Source of the DNA: Entophlyctis helioformis
Taxonomy: Eukaryota; Chytridiomycota; Chytridiomycetes; Chytridiales; Chytriomycetaceae
Reading direction: 5' to 3'
Assembly: GCA_025526915.1 (NCBI GenBank)
Contig: JAHLKH010000168.1
Location: forward strand, 1 to 62,304
Length of the DNA: 62,304 bases
A program made the translations under genes and the position numbers. Below the pieces are notes generated by a model. The model worked only from the letters and a program-made list of their open reading frames with translations, ran no database searches and had not been told where the DNA came from. This document shows, one piece after another, positions 22,379-34,160 of the stretch. Every line of letters begins with the position of its first letter. The stretch's first letter is position 1.

Positions 22379-25300
22379 ATGATGACATTCGCTGGCCAGT
22401 CTGTCAAGACAAGCGCCACGTCGCAGTCGTTCTCGTCGCTGCCGTCGCCGTCATCGCCGTCTGCTAGCACGCCGGTTGCTGGCAGCGGGGCGAAGCCTGT
22501 ATCTGCCGAGCCCGCACGCCAACCTCTTGCCGACCCCGTCATGGACATGATGACCGCAATGATGCAGTCCAAGCTCAACCTGCAGCAGTTTCATTCCAAC
22601 GGAAGCGATGGAAGCGGCAACGCCAGCGCCAACAACAGCAACAACAGCAACAGCAGCAATGGTGGCGGTGCGTACGGTGCGTCCAACTACAGCGGGTTTG
22701 GCCATGACGCACACGGAGATTGCCAGCCCACCAACACGGGCGGGAACGCAAACGCCTTTGCTGGCAGACGCGACTCGGGCTTATATGCCGGCTTTGGCGG
22801 CCCTTCGTCGGCATCGGCTGTCCAGATGGCGTCGGGCGGGCTTGTTGGAGCCGCCTCGACATCATCGGCTCCGTCTTCGTCGTCTTCGTCAGCGTCTGTC
22901 TCGTCGTTTGACAGCCTCGCCCCCTTCTGCTCGTCCGCTGTGAGTCGCCCCTCTGCTCGCGCCGTGTTGTCTCGCTGCTGTTGTTGCAGAACACGCGCGC
23001 GTTGGACCGTGTCGGGCCTGCTCTTGTTGTTGTTGTTGTTGCTGTTGTTGTTGTTTCTGACTCCTCGGTTGCATGGGACCTTCCTTGGCGACATGGCACA
23101 CATGCGGCACTTGCTGGCACCTCACAGCATCTCAGCCATGGTCTGGGGTCCAAGCAGAGCCTCGCCAACTCGAGCACGGCCAGCCTCGCATCCCTGGCCT
23201 CGCTCTCCAATGACCGTGCGTCGTCGAAACCGCTCGCACCCATCCAGTCGCGCTTCTCGGCCGCTGGTCTCTCGGTGGCGGCGGGCGAGACTCGGTCGCC
23301 TCCGACGGATAGCCGACACGTGACCGATGCGATGGTTGTATCAATGCAGGCTCGCGTGCGCGGGAATAACGCGCGCAATGCGGTCATGAGCAGTCTGCGC
23401 CAAGAGTGTCTGCAGCTGCGCGCCGCCGTTCGTGAGAAGGACATGCTGCTGTCGCACAGTTTCCAAGAGCTTGGCCACCGTGCCTCTCTCATTGAGCAGC
23501 TCAAGATGGCAAGTTGTGCGAGAGTCGGCCTGCCTGCGTGCCTGCCTGCTTGTGTACATGCGTGTGATGCTTGCTGACACGTCTTCTCACGTGTGCTCTT
23601 CCGGCCTGACAGCAAGTGGACAGTCTGCAGCAGATGCTGGGAGGCTCCGCCGCTCTTTCGCAAATGACGCCCATGAACGCTAGTGCGCTGGGCGGCCAGC
23701 ATGATCGGCTCCAGCCGACGCTGGCACGCAAGCAGTCCAGTGGCCATTTCTCTCTCCTTGCCAGCGTCCACGACGCGTTCGACAGCAGCCCCCTGGCCAC
23801 GCAGTCCATGTCCATGCCGTCGACTACTGCTTCATCCGCCGCCATTGTCGCCGACCATCATCGTGTCGACGACATGTTCCACGAGATCAAGAACCTGTCG
23901 CTCGAGTTTGCTGCAGACGACCTCCACGCCGAGTCGCCGCAGCAGTCGCAGCAGTCGCAGCAGTCGGGTCTGGGCAATCCTCATGGCGCCATGCTGCACG
24001 AGATGCCTTCGTCCATGTCGGCTTCGTCGTTGTCATCGTCGGCTGGTACCTCAACTGCCACGCTTGCCAATGCTCGCGCTCGCTCATCGTCGTCCATTTG
24101 GGCTCCGGTAAGCATCCTTTCTGCCTGCATCCCATCAAATACGACACATTGCGAGAGCTATACTTATCCCCCGCGTGTCGTGATCAGCCTGCCGCCAGCG
24201 ATGCCAGCCGAGGTCTTGGTGCTGCTGCTGCGGCTGCTACTGAGCAGAACAGCCTCGACTATGTACGATACATCTGGACACCGCCCGTCGCAGGTGCCTT
24301 TTCCGTTTCCATGTCAAAGGTAGGCGGCTCGTCTTGCTCTGCTGTTTCTGTGTCTACATCCCTAACGCCTAATCCCCAACCATCACAAACTGCTCTTGAT
24401 GCCATGCCGCTCTCACTGCAGGACGCGTACCAGCCCAACGAGTACAACAGTTACGCCAACCAGACCACGATCGACACCACGTCCATTGGTTACGAGTACG
24501 GTCTCCTGGACTACACGTCCGCGTCGTCGCAGCAGCCCATGGACATCATCGAGCTCCGCCACACGCTCAAGTCGATGGTTGAAAAGATCATCAAAACCAA
24601 CGACCAGCCGGCGTCCATCTACCTCCAGCAACGTATCAAGTCGGACACGCCTGAAATCAAGGCGCTCATTTTTGATGCGGTCTTCCAGCACGTCATCCTG
24701 CTCATGAAGAACCGCTTCGGCAACTTCCTTGTGCAGTGCTGCCTCGAGTATGGGTCGCCAAGCCAGATGCGGTCTCTTGGCACACGCATGCGCGGACATG
24801 TGCTGCACCTTGCTTGCGACCGCTTCGGCTGCCACGTCATGCAAAAGGTGCGTCTTCAGTATGCGTTATCGTAGTGTTGGACTTGCACTCACCACCCCTT
24901 TCGTCTCTCTCGTTTTTTGGCACGGCAAAGGCCATCGAGCGCATGGACGAGGATATCAAGACTGCCATTGTCTCGGAGCTCCTCAAATGCGTGACTGAGA
25001 CGTTCACGCACAGATTCGCGTGCCACGTGTGGCAGCGTGTGTTTGAGACTCGCTGGATGTCCGAGCCGCCGCCGATCATGTCGTACATCCACGCCACACT
25101 CAAGGGCAACTGGGCCATGATCGCCAACGACGAGAACGGCTCGCTGGTCGTCCAGTGCATCTTTGAAAACTGCTCGGATGCCGAGAAGATGCCGATTGTG
25201 TCCGAGATCTTTGAGCACACGGTCGATATCGCCAAGGGTAAGAGCACCACTCTGATTGACAGCTTGCTGACAGTGTCTGGGCCTGGAACTGACGCTCCTT

Positions 25301-25858
25301 GTCGTTGTTGTGTGCAGGTCAATGGGGCAACTGGGTCATCCAGCACCTGCTTGAGCACGGCAGCCTCCACCAGCGTGCACACATTATCGAGATTGTCACA
25401 CACAATGTGTTCCCGCTCAGCATCGACCAGTACGCAAGCAAGGTCGTGGAAAAGTGCATCCGTGTCGCGTCCAAGCCCGAACTCCACCTGCTCATCGACT
25501 ACATTCTTTCTCTGCAGCCATCCGAGCAAGGGTAAGCTCATGCCAGCACGTCCTTTGGTTGGATCAAACTGCGGCGATCTGACTCATGCTCCGCCTCGAT
25601 CTCTTCACCAGTCGTCCGTACTTGCTTGGCATGATGAACAACCAGTACGCAAACTATGTCGTCCAAAACGTGCTCAGCTCGGCCGAAACGTCGCAGCGCG
25701 ACACGTGTATCCGCCTCCTTGCCCCGCACCTGCACATTCTCCGTGGCTCAAAGTACGGCCAGCGCGTTGCAACCATGTGCGAAAAGTACATGCGTCTCGC
25801 TCAGCACAAGTTCAACGGCGTGTCGCACATGGGACAAGGCCACCTTGGCTTCCACTGA
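22379..25858 (+). CDS. Pumilio-family (PUF) mRNA-binding protein
   Basis: Eight exons: 22379-22939, 22990-23508, 23613-24107, 24188-24319, 24422-24847, 24931-25237, 25318-25531 and 25612-25858. All phases agree (966 aa). The N-terminal half is Ser/Gln-rich with a short coiled coil (EQLKMQVDSLQQML). The C-terminal Pumilio homology domain shows repeat cores RFGNFLVQCC, RFGCHVMQK, HRFACHVWQR, NGSLVVQCIF, WGNWVIQHLL, YASKVVEKCI, YANYVVQNVL and KYGQRVA, i.e. eight PUF repeats. The family binds UGUA-type elements in 3' UTRs and represses or localises mRNAs. I cannot say which Puf paralogue it is. The intron at 23509-23612 is GC-AG. Exon 2 contains a run of Val from GTT repeats and might hide another small intron. 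Confidence 0.92.
23509..23612 (+). other. GC-AG intron in PUF gene
   Basis: Donor ATG|GCAAGT (perfect GC-type consensus), acceptor TGACAG, phase 0. Splicing joins LIEQLKM to QVDSLQQML in a heptad pattern. Reading on without splicing meets a stop. Confidence 0.75.
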
Positions 25859-26216
25859 TCTCCTCTTGCTCACCATCCGTCTCTACCACCACCCATTTAG
25901 AATCCCCTTCCACCGTGTCTACAGTTCTTGTTTTCTTGTTTCTTGTTTGCCTCCTATCACAACCATCCGTTCTTATTTCTTCTTATTACCACTCCGCACC
26001 GTTAATACCACCATCTATGGGCCCGATATTCATACAATTACCAAGAATTTTGGAATTAAATTCGACCCGAGAGGCGTCGAATGCAAACCCGCATATCACA
26101 CGATGGAAGGTTCGAGTCAGCAACGAGCATGCGACGACAGGCGGGCGAGGCACATCCAACGAAGTGCTCACCTTCTATTGAAGTGACCCTATTGGTCGAT
26201 CGGGAGGTGCCCCGAT
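25859..26216. other. Intergenic region, 3' flank of PUF and Fanzor genes
   Basis: Convergent 3' ends. The PUF side is pyrimidine-rich. The Fanzor side (about 26030-26216) is not low-complexity and contains a GGTCGATCGGG element at 26193. In TnpB/Fanzor systems the guide (omega) RNA often derives from the sequence just downstream of the nuclease gene, so this is the place to look. No RNA structure has been demonstrated. Confidence 0.35.
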
Positions 26217-29200
26217 TCATATTGTGCTGGAAGTCACAGCACGTGGAGTGGCATGTGCCTTGCTGGCACGCTGTCTGCGTGTTGGACGCTGTGGCTGTCT
26301 TGGACGCCGCTGGTCGACAGGCTGATCCAGTGCTGGAGGCTGCTGGATGACAGGCTGACCGGCTGGCGTGTGCGTCAAGTAGAGCGGCCGTTGTCCATGG
26401 AACAGATGCCCCTGTGCGACCATCCCGATGTTGGTGGCTCCAAGCACATCGCGGTGGTAGACGGTAGTGCAGTCTGTGCACTCGTAGCGTCGCAGGTTGG
26501 TGCGGTTCTCGTCTGAGATCCGCTGCTTGCACTGCGGGCACATCTGGCTGGTCAGGTTCTCGTTGCAGCGGTAGATCTGTGTGTGTGTGTGCATGATCGT
26601 GTGTCAGTTGGTGCACAGATGGATGGATGGATGGACAGCATGGCATCAGACGCACATAGGCATATCCAGACGACCGCAGATGCCTGATGAGAAACCTCTC
26701 AAACACAGCGTGCCGGCCACCTTGGCCTGTAAAGTCGATGCCAAATGCCCAGACAACAGGAATGTTGTCCTTTGCCGGCTTTGTTCGGTCGACAGGGAGG
26801 CCTTGAGACGCAGCAGATGCGCGCTTTCCAGTGGTCGATCCTGCCAGATTCATGATGCCCTCAAGAGCGTTTCCGCGATCAGACGTGCTGTTGCTGCGCA
26901 TGGTGAACCGCTTGGCCTTGACCTTCTGTGGAATGCCATGCCATGCCATGCCATCCAGTGCAATCAGCAGGCAATCAAGCAGCATGGCGGTCATGGCAAT
27001 GGGCATCCAGAACCAGAGAAAACGTACCCGTGCATTCAGGAATGGCGAGCAGTACGCACGGCAGCGCAGATCCCAAAAGGCTCTCTCGCCAGGCTTGACA
27101 TTTGGATCGGCATGCTTTGCTGTCTTGAATGCAATGACCTCGTGGACGTCGGTTGCCTTGGCATATCGATTGTTGAGCCTGGCACAAGAGGCAGGCACTG
27201 TGAGTTGATCTGGTCAAGAGTGCGCGTGGCAGAGTCATTGCATGCATACCACCGCTGAAGGCTGTGCTCGGCTCGTGCCATGCCAGAGGAGAGCACGTAG
27301 TTGGACTCGAGCTTATACGAAAAGTCCCTAAGGTCGACCAACATGCTGGACGCGCCATACAGGTACCGCTGGCCCCAATCAAAGCTGACAACACGAACAG
27401 TCTCATAGCTTTGGTTAGTGAACAGATTGTTGGCATCAGCAACATTGGGCAGCCACTGGGATGCATTAAAGTTGCGCTGGGCCTGTCATGCCATGGCATG
27501 AGTGAGGAATGTGCAATGCATGTGCACGAAAGCGCGAGTTTAGCATGCAAGTGGCTTACAGGATTGGTCGCTTTTGGCTTGGTGGCTGATGGGTCGGCTG
27601 GATTGGCGGCTGTGGATGGCATGTCAGTTGGTGTGGACAACAAGAACGCGTCTGGATTGGCACAGCAACTCACATTCGCCATCCATGTGGTCAGGCTCGC
27701 AGTCACCAGTATTAGTCGCATCAATGAGGCTTTGAAGCTGGGCAGAAAACGCCTTATTGGATGCTCGTTTGGAACCTGCAGAGCAAGGCAGTGGTCAGAA
27801 CCAATGTGTACACCAAAACATTCAAGCATGGCACATACTGCGAGGCGACTCTAGACGGTCTGTGCGATAATCGAGAGCCAGCTGGCAGATGGTGTATCCA
27901 TCCGTCATGACGCTGCTCAGCCGTGTCCGCTTGGTTGGTCTCGCTGGACGCACGGCCTTGATCGCAGCCTGAATATGCTCCTCGCGCTGCTCGTGAGTCA
28001 TACGCCGATAATCAGTCCCTTGCGTCGCCTTGGCTATGGCGTCTTCTTTTGCCTTGGCGTTGGCCGCGTCCATATCTGCTTGGGCCTCTGCCGGCGTTTG
28101 ATACCGTCGCTTGTCCGAGGCGAGTCCAGGAAGCAGGATGTCCATGACACACAACTCATGGCTTGAACTGAACGCGCGCTTGATCTCACTGTTGGATGAC
28201 TCGAGTGTCAAGGCTTGCGAGCCAGGCTCTTTGAGAAGAGTGGAGTGTTAGTATCTCGTCATGTAAGCATGGCATAAACAAGTGCGACCTACTGCTGATC
28301 GCAGCCAGGAGACGCTTTCGCAATCCTTTCAGTGCTGGATCCTGCTTGCCATTCATGCGCTCATCCTTTGTCCCCATCACCGACCAAAAGAGCGTGGTCT
28401 CGGTGACAAGGACGAATGGATCGCGGCTGGATGGCTGCGGGCACAGCTTGATGCTCCTTCGTCCACCAAGGTTGACCAGCGCGTTGAACCTTCCGATCTG
28501 CGACAGCGACTCATCGAGCATGATTGCAGCAAGCACGTCCAACGCTGGCGGTAGCTCGACAGTGGCCTTGCCCTCCGTGTCTGAAGGCGTGCTTGGCGTG
28601 GCGTCCTTGGCAGTCTTCTTGCGGCATGGCTTCTTGTTCGCAGCACCCTCATTGGCCGATGGAGTGCTGGACCGGTCTCTCTTGTGAGTTGCTTTAGAAG
28701 GGGTGGCATCCTGAGCGGCCGTCGATGGGGCTGATGCAACACTCTCGCACCTCACTTTCTTGGCCGCCGATGGTCCTGACGCGGTGTTGTCGGTGGCAGC
28801 ACGCTTGGCAACAGCAGCCTTGGTAACAGCAGCCTTGGCGGTCTTGGCGATCTTGGTGGCCTTGGCAGCAGCAGCCTTGGCAGCAGCAGCCTTGGCAGCA
28901 GCAGCCTTGGCAGCCTTGGCGATCTTGGTGGCCTTGGCAGCAGCAGCCTTGGCGGTCTTGGCGATCTTGGTGGCCTTGGCAGCAGCAGCCTTGGCGGTCT
29001 TGGCGGCCTTGGCAGCCTTGGCGATCTTGGTGGCCTTGGCAGCAGCAGCCTTGGCGGTCTTGGCATCCTTGGCTTGCTGTTTCAGGTGCTTAACCCACGC
29101 TACTGCCTGCGCGTAAGATGCACCGGGTACCAGCTGGAGGGCCGCATCAACCGCCAGGTCGAATTGACTTCCAATGTAGTGCCGTGCAAGTATGGTGCAC

Positions 29201-29688
29201 ACTTCTCTGGCGAGGTTGCTAAAGATGTCATTCACTGCGTCCGGGCAGAAGCTGCCGTCCAGGAGGTATGGTAGAGCCGGCTGTTGCGCGACGTCCTGCT
29301 GCATGTCCTTCGGGATCGCGACGTCCTGCTGCTTGCCTTTCTTGGTCTCATACACCTTGACCGCGTTGGTGTGCACCATCCCCCGCGTCCATTCGCGATG
29401 GAACATCAGCTGCATGGCCGTGACGATCCACGCGTTGGTCGTCTCCATCTTCAAATCTGGCTTGGCCATCTGCTTGCCAGTAAAGATGTACGACAAGTGG
29501 CGCAGCATGCAGGTCACGGACGTCTGGCCACCAGAGGTGCTGCTGATGAATGCCGTGAGCAGCTGGTTGGCTGTCGGCACTGCTGGTGCTGCTGCTGCTG
29601 CTTGCTGCTCAGGCTGCTCGTGAATGTCGGGCTGATCGGCGTCCTCAGCATCGTCGATGTCCTCGGCGTCCTCATACTCATCGACCAT
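26217..29688 (-). CDS. Fanzor (eukaryotic TnpB-like) RNA-guided nuclease
   Basis: Eight exons: 29688-28293, 28228-27839, 27775-27674, 27609-27560, 27482-27250, 27178-27028, 26925-26656 and 26576-26217. They total 2,952 nt (983 aa) with every phase consistent. RuvC-I is VVSFDWGQRYLYGAS (Asp in FDWG). RuvC-II is the Glu in RCNENLTS. The zinc ribbon is MCPQC ... YECTDC. RuvC-III is VYHRDVLGATNI (Asp in HRD). This is the signature end of TnpB/Fanzor proteins. A TDG motif (VMTDGYTICQLAL) lies in exon 2, as in many Fanzors. The N-terminal about 350 residues are unrecognised and include Lys/Ala repeats; the C-terminal tail is Pro/Gln/Arg-rich. By family it should be a nuclear, guide-RNA-directed DNA nuclease. 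The first ATG follows the upstream FEN-type frame by only 12 nt, in the same frame, so this ORF may originally have been the second half of a fusion. Confidence 0.85.
28790..29070 (-). repeat. Lys/Ala codon repeats inside Fanzor exon 1
   Basis: Repeats of about 36-51 nt encode KATKIAK, TAKAAAAKA and KAAAAKAAAAKA. The resulting helix is strongly basic and histone-H1-like. It could serve as a nuclear-localising or non-specific DNA-binding tail. Copy number is probably unstable. Confidence 0.85.
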
Positions 29689-29700
29689 CCTCGAGCGTCC

Positions 29701-32700
29701 TCATACTCCTTCGGCGTCCTCGTCATCCTCAGTGTCCTTTGACTCCTCGGCCGTCTTGGGCTTCTCGACCTTCTCGTGCAGACAGATCTCGAGCGTCGTG
29801 CCCGTTGCCAGCTGTACCGGGTCTCCAAAGCGAGGGTCCATGCTCTCCTGATTGTAACAACTTGAACCGTACATGAGGCGTGCAAGGACGTCCTTTCCGA
29901 GGGTAAATCGTCCAGACAAGAACTGCGCCTTGGTCACGCCGCCGAGGCCGTCGATGCTGGCATGGTCGCGAGATGTCGATGCCCTTGAAATCGAGGTCCA
30001 AGAAACAGTGCCTGACCTGCTCTCCTTCGAACCACTTGTACATGTGGTACTTGGGGGGGAGCGGCGCATCCAGGTCGAGATCGAGCAGATCCTCAATGAG
30101 GGCGCCGATCACAATAAGCCCAGCCTGCCGAGCACCGACCGTGAACGAGTACACCTTTGCAAATGTGTCCTCGACGATCAGACGGCGCGTCCATTTCTTT
30201 GGCGTCTTCCTGGCTTCGCTGCCGAGCACCTTGATGCTCTTTGAGTCACTCGACAACAAGGCCTGGATATCACGCCAACCTCTGAGTCAGCACATGCAAA
30301 GCAATGCAGACAGGCAGAATGGCGATCCTAAATCGTACCTGCAGCAGCTTCCTGAAGCTTGGACAATCAGTCTCATCAACAGCAGGTCGATTGGTTGTGG
30401 TCGCAGCAGGTCGATTGGTCGTGGTCGCAGCAGGTCGGTTGGTTGCAATCCTTTTAGATTTTCGCACTTTCTCACCGATGGCCGCAACGAGGGTCATGAA
30501 TCGCGCTGTAATGATGCGGCCCATCTTCCCAAGCTTCAAACGTAGTGCCCGTCGTGAGCGAAACACGTATCTGTCAAAAACACGCATGTCAGCAAGCATA
30601 CTCAAGACCCGTGGCAGAGCATACATCACTTACACCCGTCTCGAGCCAGTAGGTATACTACTGCGGGCAAGCCGGCCTGACTTTGTCCTGTTGGCCTTGC
30701 TTTCCTTCCTCGCCTCGGCCTTTTCAGCTGCCTTTGCGAGCTTCTTCTTGAGCGCGTTCAACTGCTTCTCTGTGAGTTGGCGTGGTGCCTGTGGAGGTTG
30801 GACGCAGCATGAGCAATGCATTCCGAGTGCACGCAATGCATATGCGAGCACCAATGATGCGCCAGAACTAACCGTCGTCTTGGTGTCAGCAGCTTGATTG
30901 ACATTCAAGACCTCGCGGTGTTCTTGACCAGCCTGACCGTCGGTGGATGGTTGCTGTTGCTTGCCCTGCTTTGCATGTTGAGCCTCCTGCCGAGTGGAGC
31001 AATGAGTGATCGTGCCAAGTCACTGCATGCACACACACAGGCAGTGAAGATTAAGACGCACCTCGGCTTGCTCAATGATTGACTCTAGCAGTTCAATGGC
31101 CTCGTCCCACTGCTCGACAAGTGTCATCGAGTTGAGAACCTCGTGGTTTCTCAGGGTTTTCAGCTTGTCTCTGGCATTGCCGCATATCTCGGCAAACGTC
31201 TTTGGGGAAACGCCTCGGGTGTTGGCCTTTGCTTTATACTTGGCTTTCTGTTTGTTTGGGTCTGGAATGGCATGGTTGACAAAGAAGGTGCTGTCAGTAC
31301 ACAATGTCACATCACTCCAATGCAAGCAGTACGTACTCGGAGTCGATAGACGCCGGAACGGTACGCATGCAAGATGGATGATCTTGTTCAACTGCCTCTG
31401 AATCACCCTAGCAGCTTTCTGTCCAGCGGGCAGTAGGTCGAGTTAGACACTTCAAGGCAAGATATGCACATGCATCCAAGTCATGCAGCAACGTACAAGT
31501 GTGTGCCGAATGGTCTGATTTGCTTTGTTGAACTCTGCACGCACTTCCACCGCAGGAGACTTCTCGCGGACAATCTCAAAAAGTTGCGCACTTGCCGCCC
31601 TGCTGATCGTCGCCAGAACGTCACGGCCCACGACTCCATTGTGATTGCCGGCAAGGCGACCTGCCGCATGCTTGACGATGCAATTGAACGCGACAGGACA
31701 TCGCTTGACCTCCTCCAGCGTAGTGGCCATTTCGGCGTTTTTGACAATGCTGTCGAGGTGCCGGCCAATGTCATCCCGCGTAAGGTGGACAATGTTGGGA
31801 TCGCGGTTGCCTTGCTGCGACTTGGGATGAACAAGGACGCATCCAGCGTGTAGCTGACAGCTGCATCACGATCCAACAATGGCATCAAAGACAGGAATGA
31901 CGAGTTAGTCATGCAAGACACACCAAGAGATCACATGCGTGCATGCATGCATACCTTGCTTGAGGCGTGGCAGTCCTGTCAACAGCCGTGCTGTTGTCAT
32001 TGCCATGTTGCGATGGATGGTCAGTATGGTGCTATGCATGCAAACGCGTCCATGCCACCATGCCATAGCCAGTCACGCAATGACTTGCCTCTGCACAGGT
32101 GCGTTGCCAGATGGGCTGCTGGAGCCAGTCGGGGCTATGAATGATTTGGCCAATGCCCCCGACTCATCATGATTGATGAAGACGTCGAATGCGTTTAAGA
32201 ACGACTTGACCAGAGCCTCGCCTCCAACCTTCCACAGATCCTTGACGTATGCAATCCTGATTGCCTCTAAAAACTTCTCGGCCTTGTCGGGCTCGTGGAG
32301 TTGAGCACAATACTTGGCTGGATCGTCAAAGCCCGCCTTGCTTGCCTCGGCATCGACAAAATCGTTGATGAACTTGGAGGCAGCAGGAATACCTTCCAGG
32401 CAGTGGGAGTAGCGAGGCGAGTTAGTCGGCATTGCAGCATGGATGACAATACAGAGCATGAAGCCACGCATTGCACGTACCACGGTCAGGGCAGTTGTGA
32501 CAGTCGTTTTTGGACATGGCGGCGACCAACCGGCTTGCCAAGGGGACATTGTACACCCTCAAGGCCGAGGTAGTGGAGGCAATGCCCTTGTGGTTATACG
32601 ACTTGATTGGGCTGTGGCCGCCCTTGCGCATGCATGTTGTGATGACCGGGCAGCGACCGTCGCAGTGTATTATGAGATCCGAGTCGTTACAAATGACGGC

Positions 32701-33481
32701 CATCGGCGTGTTGCTGATGCGAGACAAAGACTGTTAGCTGTCAGTCATAACAGACAGATGCCATGGCGATCTATACCTTGGCTTGCTTGCATACTTGGCA
32801 GCGTGGCGGGCAATACAGACGTCCGCCTCATGGTCGCACCAACAGACCTTGTGTCGAGACCCAGAGCCGAGAATCTCCGCGATCGCCTTTTTGATGTTGC
32901 CCTTGTCGGCCTGTGTCAATGTGAATGAACGTTGCAGAGCTTGTCGCTCCTTGCTGGATCATCAACCAAATGTTAGAATCGTCTGATGCGACAGTCTCAA
33001 TGCGACACAAACAAGTGAACGTACCGCATCAGATGCCGCCATCGCTTGCCCTTGCGGCGCTTGAGAATGCACCGTAGCACGACGCCCGTCCAATGCAGCA
33101 CTTGCTGGGCACGGCCCTTGTGCACAGTCTTGATCCCAGAATCGCCGTTCTGGCCGTCCACATGAAAAATGTATGTGTGCTCGTCACCGAACTTGTCAAT
33201 AAGCGACTCGATGACGGGCGTGAGGACGGTCACCCACTCGGCTATGGATGGTTGTTGATCACGCTCTCCTGCCCCCCTGAAGTGCGGATAGAGCACGCTC
33301 ATCGCATCGACGAGGAAGATGCCCGTAATGCTGGATGTGGTCGCCTTGGTGTCGTTTGGATCTCGTGAAGGCAGTCCATTGGCAAGCACAAGCTTTGCGA
33401 TCTGGGCACAAGGCACGTCTTTGTTGTATACGCCACGGACTTTGCCTTTGTGGCACGTGCAGATAACCCAATGACCCCCAT
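29701..33481 (-). CDS. Divergent FEN1/XPG-type nuclease with long C-terminal extension
   Basis: Exons supported by phase: about 33400-33025, 32953-32777, 32713-32481, 32392-about 32097, an uncertain small exon near 31980, about 31860-31497, 31418-31333, 31290-31062, 30986-30873, 30788-30634, 30570-30339, and 30262 onward. Nuclease hallmarks in order: AKLVLANGLPS (cf. FEN1 LAKLIADVAPS), GIFLVDAMSVLY (first Asp), FHVDGQNG (second Asp), CDHEADVCIARHAAK (acidic EAD), AVICNDSDLII (DSDL) and AMSKNDC (last Asp), then a helical region around RGIPAASKFINDF. The start is uncertain; an MG dipeptide at 33481 could splice to IAKLV. The extension after about residue 350 is unrecognised and Lys-rich. A frame change is needed near 29962-29972 (after GIDIS). 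The frame then stays open to TGA 29703-29701 and continues in frame into the Fanzor ORF. FEN/XPG enzymes cut branched DNA with two metals; the acidic set looks complete. Confidence 0.65.
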
Positions 33482-34160
33482 GTTGTGCGATCGTGCGATT
33501 GTTTGTGTGTGCGGTCGCGGTCGTGGGTCGTGGCCGTTTGTTTGTGTGCTGCGGTCGTGCCTGCGATCGTGCCTGCGATCCTGCGATCCTGTGTGTCTGC
33601 GAGCGATCGTGCCTGCGATGCCTGCGTGCCGGCGGTGTGCCGGCGTGCGTCGCTGGAAGCTGAGCGATGAGGGTTGATAGTCTGTGAGCTGCGATTCTTA
33701 TCATGCGCCGAGTGCACAGGCAGTGGGGTTTGTAACTTGCCTCTCGAGAGATCTCTCTCAACAGACGCAGACCTCGGCAAAAGTCAGATCAGGCAGTGCG
33801 GTTGCAGACAGTTGGGGCAAGCAAAGAGCAAACTCGCCTTTTATTGCTTGACCAAACAGCCGACCAATCAGAAGTCTTGAAAAGGTCCACAATGCCGCCT
33901 CTTCCACCAGTACAGCCATGTTTGTTGTGGATCTCGTGGCATGGATCTGTCACGAGGCGTGTGTTCTCATCCACGACCGTGCACGTGCCGCTGACTGGCT
34001 GGCTGGCTCGCATTGACTTTTGTTCAGGTTGACGCCTGGTTTGATTTCAATTCATTCCTTGGCTGGATTGCCATGCCACTCTGAGCAGCGATGCTGTTGA
34101 TGCAGATCGTCTCCACTTTGAGGCTGGCACGCAGCCCGTCTTGGAGGTGATTGCACTGCT
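33482..34160. other. 5' flank of FEN-type gene with direct repeats
   Basis: About 33530-33625 consists of short GCGATCGTGCCTGCGATCC-type direct repeats and TGTGCGGTCG runs. It then leads into unannotated sequence to about 34160. Long Arg/His-rich open frames here are products of the repeats, not recognised proteins. Confidence 0.45.

Noticed and set aside
29701..29703. TGA read as tryptophan (recoded nuclear code)
   Set aside because: Several intact genes here (PUF, kinase, Puf6) end with TGA at the expected C-terminus, so TGA is a normal stop.
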